A DNA stretch of 6,983 bases from CAYMGQ01 sp964390055 (GTDB lineage: Bacteria > Bacillota > Clostridia > Peptostreptococcales > Natronincolaceae), in NCBI GenBank assembly GCA_964390055.1, contig CAYMGQ010000039.1, positions 1-6,983 on the forward strand, written 5' to 3'. Each line of letters starts with the position of its first letter. Position 1 is the first letter of the stretch. The notes under the pieces are model-generated. The model was not told the origin of the DNA. It searched no databases and was given only the letters and a program-made list of their open reading frames with translations. Shown here in pieces: positions 1-6,562 of this stretch. A program made the translations under genes and the position numbers.

Positions 1-84
1 CTCCAAATGGCTTTAGATGCTGGTTTAGGTTCAAAGAACAGTATGGGATTTGGGTTGCTTGAAATAGTAAACCGAAACAATTAG
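1..84 (+). CDS. cas6: Cas6 pre-crRNA endoribonuclease, 3' end only
   Basis: This is the C-terminal end of a Cas6 protein, cut by the left edge of the window; frame 1 is open from base 1 to the TAG at 82-84 (27 residues). It reads ALDAGLGSKNSMGFGLLEIV followed by four polar residues. The stretch GLGSKNSMGFG (residues 8-18 of the fragment) fits the glycine-rich loop GxGxxxxxGxG that marks the C-terminal RAMP fold of Cas6. Cas6 is the ribonuclease that cuts CRISPR transcripts within each repeat; in type I-B it leaves an 8-nt handle, here ATTGAAAC. The catalytic residues would be in the missing N-terminal part. Its position immediately before cas8b is the usual type I-B order, which supports the call. 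Confidence 0.9.
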   Translation, partial: LQMALDAGLGSKNSMGFGLLEIVNRNN

Positions 85-167
85 CTGAGAGTAGAGAAAG
101 AATCCAGGTTTATTGGTAATAACATTTAAAAAAAAACAATCATTACGGATACCGAAAGGGAGGTGGG

Positions 168-197
168 ATGAAGAAGAATAAGAAAACTTGTCTGTAA
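168..197 (+). CDS. possible 9-codon minicistron upstream of cas8b
   Basis: A very short open frame, ATG at 168-170 to TAA at 195-197, encodes MKKNKKTCL. It is preceded by a good Shine-Dalgarno, GGGAGGTG (158-165), whose GGAGG core ends 4 nt before the ATG. Its stop codon TAA overlaps the AAGGAGGG that serves cas8b, so ribosomes ending here would sit on the cas8b start. This could be a leader peptide that couples or tunes cas8b translation. It could also be a chance ORF beside a spare Shine-Dalgarno. Four of the first five codons after ATG are lysine. I recognise no known peptide; the support is the two tandem binding sites only. Confidence 0.3.
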   Translation: MKKNKKTCL

Positions 198-203
198 GGA
201 GGG
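196..203 (+). promoter_or_regulatory. cas8b ribosome binding site that fixes the start at 209
   Basis: AAGGAGGG lies 5 nt before the ATG at 209. The frame is also open to a TTG at 188, but that start would place this Shine-Dalgarno inside the coding sequence and has no binding site of its own. The ATG at 209 is therefore preferred. Confidence 0.85.
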
Positions 204-208
204 AAATA

Positions 209-2209
209 ATGTTAGTTGAATCAATTATTCGAGTTGGGAGACCGATTATACAGAGCAATTTATCCAACGAACAGCGTATTCGATGGCTGACTGATGTAGA
301 TAGTGAGAACTGTAAAAATTACTTTCAAAATGTTTTTTTAGTAGAGCTCGATGCTGAAAAAATAGATTTTCACTATATCACACTAGGTTCCTGGGAAAAT
401 AAAAATTTTGTTGTAGATCAACTCAGAAATAGTGCTTATCCTATTTTGTACCCGCAAGGTGGTAATCCCTTGCATGCACAAGGTGTTTATCCAGCGCCCT
501 GTTATCTTATGTATGATCCTCATATAAAGTCGATGAACAATTCGGAGACATTTGCCTATGAAGTGATCTTGCCGCGACTTAAAAGCACCATTTCATATCG
601 GGGAAAAAATGAGGAACAAGTATTGTCTATTGCTACCAGAGTGGCAAAGATTATTGCCAGTAAATACGGAAATTTTATAAGTGAAGAGAAACAACTAGGG
701 ATTTTATATATATACGATCACGCCTTACCGATATATCATATTATGCCAGAACGGAAAATCGATGATGAGCGGTATTTTTGGATTTCTGAAAGCAAATTAA
801 AAGATGGACAGCATCTATATCTTGATAGTGAAAAGTGCCTTGAAGGAATTATCGAGGCTAAATTTGCCGAAGCAAAAACATTAGGGTATGAGAGAAATGC
901 CATATCAACCTTTACTAATAAGAGGGAAGCTGAAGTTTCATCTATTTACAACAAATTTTGGTTATGGCTGTCGCCGACTTGGGAGATGCCGCGCTCTATT
1001 TATTGGGCCGAAAACGAGTGGACTCATGGGATAAAGATAGACCGGGTAAATTATGAGGCTTTTCTTTATGGTTCGCAATTTCTTAAACAGATTACGGTCC
1101 CGATCTCCAGTGGCATATTAAAAGAGATGTTTGCTCCTACGATGAATGTGGAAGCTAAAAAGTATATGAAACCTACTAGCTTTGAAAGGATATATGGAGT
1201 TCCCATTGTGCTTCCTATGGTGGGTGGAGATTCAGAACAGCTTTATGAGAAGTATCAACGCCTTTTGAAAGATGAGCAAGGTAAAAGTGAGAGCGATATT
1301 CATCTAGAATTGCTAGCTGGAATTAATAAAGTGATTCCTGAAACTGATGATGAATATCGTTTAATAATTTTATATTATTCTGGTGATTTATCACGCGGGG
1401 ATATACACATTAGAATGGTTATCGAGGATATTATTCCATCGGTGGCGATGATGCTCCAGAAAATCATGAATACTCTTAATCGAAAACATATTGTAAACAT
1501 ACATAAGGCTTTTGGAAGTAAAAATGAGGAAAAACTGTATTTTCGTACGCGTTCTTTACCATCAATGTTAGCCAATGCATATGGTCCGGGGTATATATGG
1601 AGCGCATTGCAAACGGTTTTTCACCGTCAGCCACTCTCTATCGATCGCCTCTATCAAGCAACAGCTATGAAGCTGAATGAGTTAGCCAACAAGGAAGACC
1701 ATTGGGGAATGGTTGACGAATTAATATTCCATTATGCTTTTGTATTCTTTTACCGTGAGTACCACCGAGAAGTGCTAAAAACCGAAAAAGAGGTGAAAAC
1801 AATGTCGGATTGGGCACAACTATTAGAGAAATACCATACAGGTCAAATTACCAGTGATGATTTACGTACCGCAGAGGAACTTGGATTTATCACTGGTCTA
1901 TTATTGAAGCAGTTCTCCAATTCCTATCACCATAAAACTGGTAAAGATTTTGTCAGGCACCGCGTTATGAAATTTGGCAGTAAGTTGACGCCAGAAATGG
2001 TTTGGAAAGGTGGATTGATGCGATGTAAAGAATTAGCAGAACAATGGGATATGAAGCTGGCTGGTAACTTTTATAGTGTCTTACCCCATGTCTTGCTTGC
2101 TTTACTAGATGCTGATAAAGAAAACTTGCTTTCAAGAAACAAAGATGAATTTATGACGGCTTTCTGGTCTGGCCATTTAATGTATCGAAAACCAAAAGAG
2201 GAGGTATGA
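209..2209 (+). CDS. cas8b: Cas8b, large subunit of type I-B Cascade (Csh1/TM1802-like)
   Basis: This is a 666-residue protein in the slot between cas6 and cas7 held by the large subunit in type I-B loci. The family recognises the PAM and helps open target DNA within the cytoplasmic Cascade complex. Assignment rests on position, length and general resemblance to the Csh1/TM1802 group, including TFTNKREAEVSSIYNKFWLWLSPTWE around residues 234-259 (shown only as a landmark, split here as TFTNKREAEV and SSIYNKFWLW) and a helical C-terminus with FITGLLLKQFSNSY at 560-573. There are only four cysteines (35, 98, 210, 606), none paired as CxxC, so the zinc-finger motif I would expect in many relatives is absent. 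From about residue 480 the chain looks all-helical. Residues 532-666 can probably also be made separately as Cas11b. The last codons contain the cas7 ribosome binding site (GAGGAGG, 2198-2204). Confidence 0.88.
   Translation: MLVESIIRVGRPIIQSNLSNEQRIRWLTDVDSENCKNYFQNVFLVELDAEKIDFHYITLGSWENKNFVVDQLRNSAYPILYPQGGNPLHAQGVYPAPCYLMYDPHIKSMNNSETFAYEVILPRLKSTISYRGKNEEQVLSIATRVAKIIASKYGNFISEEKQLGILYIYDHALPIYHIMPERKIDDERYFWISESKLKDGQHLYLDSEKCLEGIIEAKFAEAKTLGYERNAISTFTNKREAEVSSIYNKFWLWLSPTWEMPRSIYWAENEWTHGIKIDRVNYEAFLYGSQFLKQITVPISSGILKEMFAPTMNVEAKKYMKPTSFERIYGVPIVLPMVGGDSEQLYEKYQRLLKDEQGKSESDIHLELLAGINKVIPETDDEYRLIILYYSGDLSRGDIHIRMVIEDIIPSVAMMLQKIMNTLNRKHIVNIHKAFGSKNEEKLYFRTRSLPSMLANAYGPGYIWSALQTVFHRQPLSIDRLYQATAMKLNELANKEDHWGMVDELIFHYAFVFFYREYHREVLKTEKEVKTMSDWAQLLEKYHTGQITSDDLRTAEELGFITGLLLKQFSNSYHHKTGKDFVRHRVMKFGSKLTPEMVWKGGLMRCKELAEQWDMKLAGNFYSVLPHVLLALLDADKENLLSRNKDEFMTAFWSGHLMYRKPKEEV
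1788..1796 (+). promoter_or_regulatory. internal ribosome binding site within cas8b
   Basis: AAGAGGTGA differs by one base from the consensus AAGGAGGTGA segment complementary to the 16S rRNA 3' end. It lies 5 nt before an in-frame ATG at 1802. I saw no comparable pairing of binding site and in-frame ATG elsewhere in the second half of cas8b. It would drive separate translation of the small subunit. Confidence 0.7.
1802..2209 (+). CDS. cas11b: Cas11b small subunit, made by internal translation of cas8b
   Basis: Starting at the ATG at 1802 (Met532 of Cas8b), in the same frame and with the same stop, this gives a 135-residue protein beginning MSDWAQLLEKYHTGQI. It looks all-helical and basic in the middle (HHKTGKDFVRHR, Cas8b residues 574-585). 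Cas11 small subunits have about this size; they line the belly of Cascade and stabilise the crRNA-target hybrid. It is established that type I-B and some other subtypes without a cas11 gene make the small subunit from an internal start in cas8 or cas10. No separate cas11 gene exists in this operon, so one is expected here. The strong Shine-Dalgarno at 1788-1796 is direct sequence support; actual translation is inferred. Confidence 0.7.
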   Translation: MSDWAQLLEKYHTGQITSDDLRTAEELGFITGLLLKQFSNSYHHKTGKDFVRHRVMKFGSKLTPEMVWKGGLMRCKELAEQWDMKLAGNFYSVLPHVLLALLDADKENLLSRNKDEFMTAFWSGHLMYRKPKEEV

Positions 2210-2213
2210 AGAT

Positions 2214-3179
2214 ATGTCAGTTAAAAATGGAGAGTTATTATTTGTTAAATCAGTAAAGGACGGTATTCCCAACCGTGATCCACTTCAGGATAGTGATGCC
2301 CGGCGGCTTTTTCCTGAGGAGGATGGGCGGATTTCACTGAGTGATGTTAGTATCAAGAGAGATGTTCGTGATTATGTGATTGATGCTCAGCCTAATGGCG
2401 GTGAAGAGAAGAAAAATTATATTTTTGTCCAAGAAAAGAAAAATGAGAAAGGAGTACTTCTGGGGCGAGGAAGTTTAGCCAAAGAAATTGCTAAGGAAAT
2501 TGGTAAAGAGGAAGATGCCAAGAAAGACATGAAAGCCGTTTTAGTCGAGCATTGTTTTGATGTTAGAACATTTGGTATTGTTTATTCGGTTAAACCTAAA
2601 TTTAATCTAACCGGACCAGTGCAATTTGGTTGGGCTCATTCATTACATCCAGTTGATAGTCTATATGTTCAGGGTACGGTTGTAATGCCTAGTAAAGATA
2701 GTAAAGACGGTGAAGATGATAAAGAAGTAAAAACACAGGGAACAATCTGGACAAGCTATATTGTACCCTTTGCCGTTTTTGTTATGCCTGGAGTAATAAA
2801 TGCAAGAATTGCAGAACAAACTAGAATGACAGTCGAAGATCAAGAGCTTTTGTTAAAAGCTTTATGGTTTGGAACCAAACACCGACAAGCCCGTGGGCGT
2901 GGTCAACAACAACCATTGTTCCTCTTACATATCGAATATAATGATCCCTTTTTCCGGATTGGCTATTTAGAAGACTTAATTTCTTTAAGTCCGGATCCGG
3001 AGACCTGGAAAGATGCTGGTAAAAAGCCATCATCTGTAAAAGAAATTAGTTTGGATGTGCAACCATTATTGAATAAAATCGAGTTTTATAAAGATAGAAT
3101 TGCCCGTTGTCGAATTTGGGTCGATCCCTCCTTAACGGTAAATGGAGACATTGCTTCATATGTACAGTCACTTTGGTAG
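2214..3179 (+). CDS. cas7: Cas7 backbone subunit of type I-B Cascade (Csh2-like)
   Basis: This 321-residue RAMP protein forms the repeated backbone of Cascade, binding the crRNA in 6-nt steps. The Csh2-type Cas7 signature is clear: an N-terminal strand GELLFVKSVKDGIPNRDP (residues 6-23), DVRTFG at 116-121, GPVQFGWAHSLHPV at 134-147, and the basic stretch TKHRQARGRG at 221-230. A charged, probably flexible insert lies at about 159-173 (SKDSKDGEDDKEVK). The length is normal for the family. The start follows GAGGAGG (2198-2204) with a 9-nt spacer, and only 4 nt separate it from the cas8b stop, so the genes are coupled. In this stoichiometry Cas7 is needed in several copies per complex, which fits its strong binding site. 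Confidence 0.93.
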   Translation: MSVKNGELLFVKSVKDGIPNRDPLQDSDARRLFPEEDGRISLSDVSIKRDVRDYVIDAQPNGGEEKKNYIFVQEKKNEKGVLLGRGSLAKEIAKEIGKEEDAKKDMKAVLVEHCFDVRTFGIVYSVKPKFNLTGPVQFGWAHSLHPVDSLYVQGTVVMPSKDSKDGEDDKEVKTQGTIWTSYIVPFAVFVMPGVINARIAEQTRMTVEDQELLLKALWFGTKHRQARGRGQQQPLFLLHIEYNDPFFRIGYLEDLISLSPDPETWKDAGKKPSSVKEISLDVQPLLNKIEFYKDRIARCRIWVDPSLTVNGDIASYVQSLW

Positions 3180-3185
3180 GTGATC
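3178..3185 (+). promoter_or_regulatory. cas5 ribosome binding site overlapping the cas7 stop
   Basis: AGGTGATC matches the downstream half of the full anti-Shine-Dalgarno complement (AGGAGGTGATC) and overlaps the last two bases of the cas7 TAG stop (3177-3179). It ends 4 nt before the cas5 ATG at 3190. The GGAGG core is reduced to AGG, so cas5 initiation probably relies partly on ribosomes terminating at cas7. Confidence 0.6.
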
Positions 3186-3189
3186 TCTG

Positions 3190-3873
3190 ATGAAAGCCGT
3201 AGTTTTTGAGGTGAGAGGAACCATCGCACATTTTCGAAGACCAGATACAACGGCAACGCATTTGACCTACCCCTTTATAACTCCGCTGGCTGCTAAAGGA
3301 ATGGTTGGAGCAATATTAGGAATAACAGATTTTACGACCCGAGATTACGTGGGAATTCAGCTTCTAAACCCAGTACGTACTTCTGCACAGCAATTATCGA
3401 TGTTGGGTAAAGACAGTGGACAAACATTCAACCGGCCTACTACAGTTGAACTCTTAGTTAATCCCGCTTACCTTGTTTATTATGTAGGCGATGAATATGT
3501 GGATAAATTAGCAGAAAGTCTAAAAAGAAGACAATATGTATACCACACATATTTGGGAGTAGCCTATGCCCTTACATATCCTGAATTTCGGCAATATTAT
3601 GAAGAGGTTGAAATAATTTCGGATGAAGAGGTAATTGAAACTAGTTCAGTTGTACCTACTAATCTAATTAAGGAATTAATTCTTCAAGAAGACCGCTATT
3701 ACAGCCGAGCTGGTGGTTTTATGAAAGACTATCTTGGTGAGCGGAGGTTTGAGAAATCCATCTCTTTTATCTATGAGAAGGATGGACGGCCTATCAAGTT
3801 TCGGCTGAAAAAAAGTAATGATGAAGAATGTTTAGTTGTTCGGATAGGGGATAGACAAATATGTCTGGTTTAG
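3190..3873 (+). CDS. cas5: Cas5, crRNA 5'-handle-binding subunit (Cas5b/Cas5h type)
   Basis: This is a 227-residue Cas5. The N-terminus MKAVVFEVRGTIAHFRRPDT, followed by THLTYPFITPLAAKGMVGAI at residues 23-42, is the typical Cas5 opening: first RAMP strand, then the segment ending in a KGMVGAILG helix. YLGVAYALTYPEF (121-133) is a further family-like block. Cas5 caps the 5' handle of the crRNA and contacts Cas8b at the foot of Cascade. In type I-B it is not the processing nuclease, because Cas6 is present. The length is close to normal. It sits between cas7 and cas3 as expected; its last 13 nt overlap the start of cas3. Confidence 0.92.
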   Translation: MKAVVFEVRGTIAHFRRPDTTATHLTYPFITPLAAKGMVGAILGITDFTTRDYVGIQLLNPVRTSAQQLSMLGKDSGQTFNRPTTVELLVNPAYLVYYVGDEYVDKLAESLKRRQYVYHTYLGVAYALTYPEFRQYYEEVEIISDEEVIETSSVVPTNLIKELILQEDRYYSRAGGFMKDYLGERRFEKSISFIYEKDGRPIKFRLKKSNDEECLVVRIGDRQICLV

Positions 3874-6218
3874 TTAGTTTTAATAAGTGTCTGGCCCGAC
3901 CGGGATCTATGTTGCGAGAACACTTAATTAATGTAAGAAGGACGATGGAATATTTCTTTGAAGATAGTGATCGACATTTGAGGAAACTAATCGGACTAGC
4001 CGGTTTATGCCATGATCTTGGGAAAAGTCATGCTGAATGGCAAGAATATATCAATAAAAAAAGAGAAGAAGGTCCCAACCATTCAGCATGCGGGGCCTTC
4101 TTCTTCTCGTATTTAGGTTACAATTTGTTACAAGTAATGAATAAGTGGGATGAATATTGTGTTTTTTGGTTGTGGTTAGTACGAGATATTGCTGATCATC
4201 ATAGCAAGCTTAAGCATTTAGCCGATGATGCCTGGTTAAAGCGCTATTCTTGGGAAATGTATGACTTACCAGGAATTGAGGAGTTTATACACGAGCAATA
4301 TGATGAACTCCAATTTTTAACGCTTAATGAAGAGTCGCTAGAAAACTGGATTGATAATGGAGATGAGGCTATTGAAGAAGCCCTTGATTCATTAAATTTT
4401 GGGTTTAAAAGGTGGTCTCCGCTTGAGTTAATGAATAAATTACAGCTATGGCGGAAAGTTACCACTAGTCTTATTGGCGGAGATCGCTTTGATGTGACAT
4501 CGCTAGACACTAATTGGACTGATGGTCCTCAGCATGCCCAATATTCATCTAATATCGACCAATTCTGTGATGAAAAACGAGATCATCCTTTATCTAAAGT
4601 AAGGATGAGCGCACAGAAAGAAATAATGCAGCAACTGAAGGAAGATCCTAATCAAATGTTTTATACGTTAGATATGCCGACGGGTTATGGTAAAACAATT
4701 ACTGCTCTTAAGATGGCAACATGGTTAGGCACAAAGCAAGGGTATAGGAAAATAATCTATGTGGCGCCTTATTTATCTATTCTCGAGCAAACCAGTTTGA
4801 CTATACAAGATGCCATGAAGGAAAGGGCTCTAGAACATCACTCGTTAGCAATATTAGATGTAGAAGATAAACAGAGAGCTGAAGAAAATCAACTAGCGAT
4901 GGAAGCTTGGGCCCATTCGATAGTTTGCACCAGCTTTAATCAATTCTGGAAAGCCCTTTTTCCAATAAGAGCCCAGGATGTTTTAAGGCGGGTATTTTTA
5001 AAAGACAGTGTGGTTATTGTAGATGAACCACAAATCTTTAATCCAGAAGTATGGAACCTTTTTCTATGTGGGTTGGAGTCTTTATCCGATCTTTTTAATC
5101 TGAAAGTGGTCTTTTTGTCGGCAACGATGCCACCTTTTAGCTATGGATTATCTAAAGAGCCTAAAACTCTCCAAGTTAAAGCCCCTCCTGGTTATGACCG
5201 GTATAATCTAGAAATTATCGAAGAAAAGGATGAAAGATCGCTGGCGAAATTTCTAAAGGAAAAAAAGTATTCTTCACAAGCAGCGATTTTAAATACGATT
5301 GAAGATGCATATCGAGTTTATGAAAAAATAAGTAAAGATGAAACCAACAAAGACAACTTTTATTTATTACACGGGCTAATGACGCCTCTGCACAAAAAAG
5401 TTATTATTGAAAAAATAAAGTTAGCTTTAAGCAATATTGAGCATTCCGAGTATCCGTTATATGTTATTTCCACCCAGGTTCTTGAGGCCGGGGTAGATCT
5501 TAGCTTTCAACACGTTGCACGGGCGCTTTCAATTTTACCTTCGATTGTTCAAGCGGCGGGTAGAGTGAACAGACATAATGAAGGTACTAACAAAGGGGTA
5601 ATTTCGGTTTTTAGTTTTAAGCGATTGGGAGAAAAAGATACCAGGTCATATATTTATCCAAAAAACCTGCAAAAAATCACTGATCATATATTGTTTGAGA
5701 GATATAGTTGGACAGAGACAGAATTAACAGCATTAGTTCAAAAATATTACAAGGAAATGTTTAGCCAAAACACTTACGAAGGGATATTAGTGTCTATTAA
5801 AGATGCTTACGAAGGGGATTGGGAACAAATAGCTCAATTTAACCCCTTGGGTGAAGATTATTTAAGGCTTCCAATCTTTGTCCCGTGGGACCCCGATGAA
5901 GCTGAAAAAGAACTTTTATCCGAAAAACTAAGAAAATTTATCTTTCTGCAAGAAAAATTTAAGGTTACAAACGGCTATGATTTATATGATCTTTATATAG
6001 ACTCTAATTATATGGCTAAGTTATCATTTGAAGACAGAAAACATTTTATGATATTATTTCATCATTATGTGATAAATGTGCCGGTAAAAAAGGCTTTGCA
6101 CATTGTTGGTGAAGAGGATTTCTTAAATAATCGGATTCCAAGTTTAAGCGGGGCAGATTTCTATGATTCGAAAAACGGCCTCGTAGTGCCTTTTGCCGAT
6201 TTTGATTGTTTTATTTAA
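3861..6218 (+). CDS. cas3: Cas3, HD nuclease and superfamily 2 helicase
   Basis: This 785-residue effector nicks and then degrades target DNA after recruitment by Cascade. The N-terminal HD domain keeps the metal ligands: H21, H51-D52 (CHDLGK), H74 (NHSACG), H113-H114 (DHHSK) and the D208/D211 region (GGDRFD). The helicase motifs follow in order: Walker A TGYGKT (274-279), YVAPYLSILEQT (300-311), motif II DEPQ (388-391), motif III SAT (420-422), motif V STQVLEAGVDLSF (537-549) and motif VI QAAGRVNR (564-571). Nuclease and helicase are fused and both look intact. The C-terminal ~200 residues are a family-typical extension. The ATG at 3861 is inside cas5 (13-nt overlap) after a modest GGGGAT site (3847-3852). 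The next Met (residue 17) abuts H21 and has no binding site, so the first is preferred. Confidence 0.95.
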   Translation: MSGLVSFNKCLARPGSMLREHLINVRRTMEYFFEDSDRHLRKLIGLAGLCHDLGKSHAEWQEYINKKREEGPNHSACGAFFFSYLGYNLLQVMNKWDEYCVFWLWLVRDIADHHSKLKHLADDAWLKRYSWEMYDLPGIEEFIHEQYDELQFLTLNEESLENWIDNGDEAIEEALDSLNFGFKRWSPLELMNKLQLWRKVTTSLIGGDRFDVTSLDTNWTDGPQHAQYSSNIDQFCDEKRDHPLSKVRMSAQKEIMQQLKEDPNQMFYTLDMPTGYGKTITALKMATWLGTKQGYRKIIYVAPYLSILEQTSLTIQDAMKERALEHHSLAILDVEDKQRAEENQLAMEAWAHSIVCTSFNQFWKALFPIRAQDVLRRVFLKDSVVIVDEPQIFNPEVWNLFLCGLESLSDLFNLKVVFLSATMPPFSYGLSKEPKTLQVKAPPGYDRYNLEIIEEKDERSLAKFLKEKKYSSQAAILNTIEDAYRVYEKISKDETNKDNFYLLHGLMTPLHKKVIIEKIKLALSNIEHSEYPLYVISTQVLEAGVDLSFQHVARALSILPSIVQAAGRVNRHNEGTNKGVISVFSFKRLGEKDTRSYIYPKNLQKITDHILFERYSWTETELTALVQKYYKEMFSQNTYEGILVSIKDAYEGDWEQIAQFNPLGEDYLRLPIFVPWDPDEAEKELLSEKLRKFIFLQEKFKVTNGYDLYDLYIDSNYMAKLSFEDRKHFMILFHHYVINVPVKKALHIVGEEDFLNNRIPSLSGADFYDSKNGLVVPFADFDCFI

Positions 6219-6229
6219 GTCAATCAAAA
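6200..6229 (+). repeat. 9-bp inverted repeat spanning the cas3 stop codon
   Basis: TTTTGATTG (6200-6208) and CAATCAAAA (6221-6229) are perfect inverted repeats around a 12-nt loop that contains the cas3 TAA. The stem is AT-rich and no T-run follows it on either strand, so it is not a convincing intrinsic terminator. It may be a weak 3'-end structure of the cas mRNA, or chance in AT-rich DNA. Confidence 0.35.
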
Positions 6230-6238
6230 ACGTTAAGA

Positions 6239-6294
6239 ACTGATGTTGTCGACCCCCAGTAGCGTAAAAAACCCGGGGGGTCGACAACATCAGT
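6239..6294. repeat. perfect 19-bp inverted repeat in the leader
   Basis: The left arm ACTGATGTTGTCGACCCCC (6239-6257) is the exact reverse complement of 6276-6294. The 18-nt loop reads AGTAGCGTAAAAAACCCG. GC pairs cluster at the loop end and the arms contain the palindrome GTCGAC. Transcribed, it would fold into a very stable hairpin. The + strand continues AAAATTATAG and the - strand TCTTAACG, so there is no adjacent U-run as an intrinsic terminator needs. As DNA it could bind a dimeric protein. The role is unknown. Confidence 0.9.
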
Positions 6295-6310
6295 AAAATT
6301 ATAGTAATAT
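6281..6310 (+). promoter_or_regulatory. candidate promoter of the CRISPR array
   Basis: TCGACA (6281-6286, five of six matches to TTGACA) and TAATAT (6305-6310, four of six to TATAAT) are 18 bp apart. Transcription would start near 6317, about 80 nt before repeat 1. The -35 element lies within the right arm of the 19-bp inverted repeat. AT-rich DNA gives many weak matches, so this is tentative. Confidence 0.3.
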
Positions 6311-6396
6311 ATGTTTATCAGGTTTTATTAATAATCAAGTTCGGGAAAGTTCCTTGTTGTCCAAAAACCCGAATAAAAAAGCGCACTTCAAACGGG

Positions 6397-6562
6397 GTTG
6401 ATAGACTACCTATGAGGAATTGAAACACCCCCCATCCAATAAAGAAACAAGTGCCAAATTAACGTTGATAGACTACCTATGAGGAATTGAAACGCCAGCT
6501 CCTGCCGGAGTTCTAAAACCCTTTCAGCGGTGGTTGATAGACTACCTATGAGGAATTGAAAC
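6397..6562 (+). repeat. leader-proximal block of variant repeats (repeats 1-3)
   Basis: Repeats 1 (6397-6426), 2 (6464-6493) and 3 (6533-6562) are identical to one another and differ from the distal repeats at positions 4 (G for A), 5 (A for T) and 9 (A for T). The position 5 change lets ATAG (5-8) pair fully with CTAT (14-17), extending a small stem from 3 to 4 bp. As the newest repeats, these show which form is now copied during adaptation. Confidence 0.95.

Larger units (their letters stand above)
6219..6396 (+). promoter_or_regulatory. CRISPR leader
   Basis: These 178 non-coding bases lie between cas3 and the first repeat, at the end from which the repeats read towards ATTGAAAC. This matches the direction expected for crRNA transcription and so marks this as the leader side. 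The region is mostly AT-rich. It contains a 19-bp inverted repeat (6239-6294), a possible promoter (6281-6310) and a smaller inverted repeat, TTCGGG (6340-6345) with CCCGAA (6368-6373). The last bases before repeat 1 are TTCAAACGGG. The leader should hold the array promoter and the signals that direct new spacers to the first repeat. I see no open reading frame of note and no T-rich terminator in it. Confidence 0.75.

Noticed and set aside
85..167. Promoter for cas8b or a hidden crRNA-like element after cas6
   Set aside because: No pair of -35 and -10 elements with proper spacing was convincing, and the 9-A run at 128-136 and the small TTATT/AATAA stem are ordinary for AT-rich DNA. No stretch resembles the CRISPR repeat.
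188..208. Upstream TTG start for cas8b, adding seven residues
   Set aside because: It would place the strong AAGGAGGG inside the gene and has no binding site at a proper distance of its own; the ATG at 209 fits perfectly.
31..267. Open frame of 78 codons on the - strand across cas6 and the cas8b start
   Set aside because: It overlaps recognisable cas genes on the other strand and has no recognisable product. The other antisense frames within cas8b, cas7, cas5 and cas3 are rejected for the same reason.
5022..5033. Cas3 motif II DEPQ instead of the common DEAH or DEAQ
   Set aside because: The third position varies widely in Cas3 helicases; D388 and E389 are intact, so loss of activity is not indicated.
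6340..6373. Small inverted repeat TTCGGG / CCCGAA in the leader as a terminator
   Set aside because: The stem is only 6 bp with a 22-nt loop, and the following bases are A-rich rather than T-rich.
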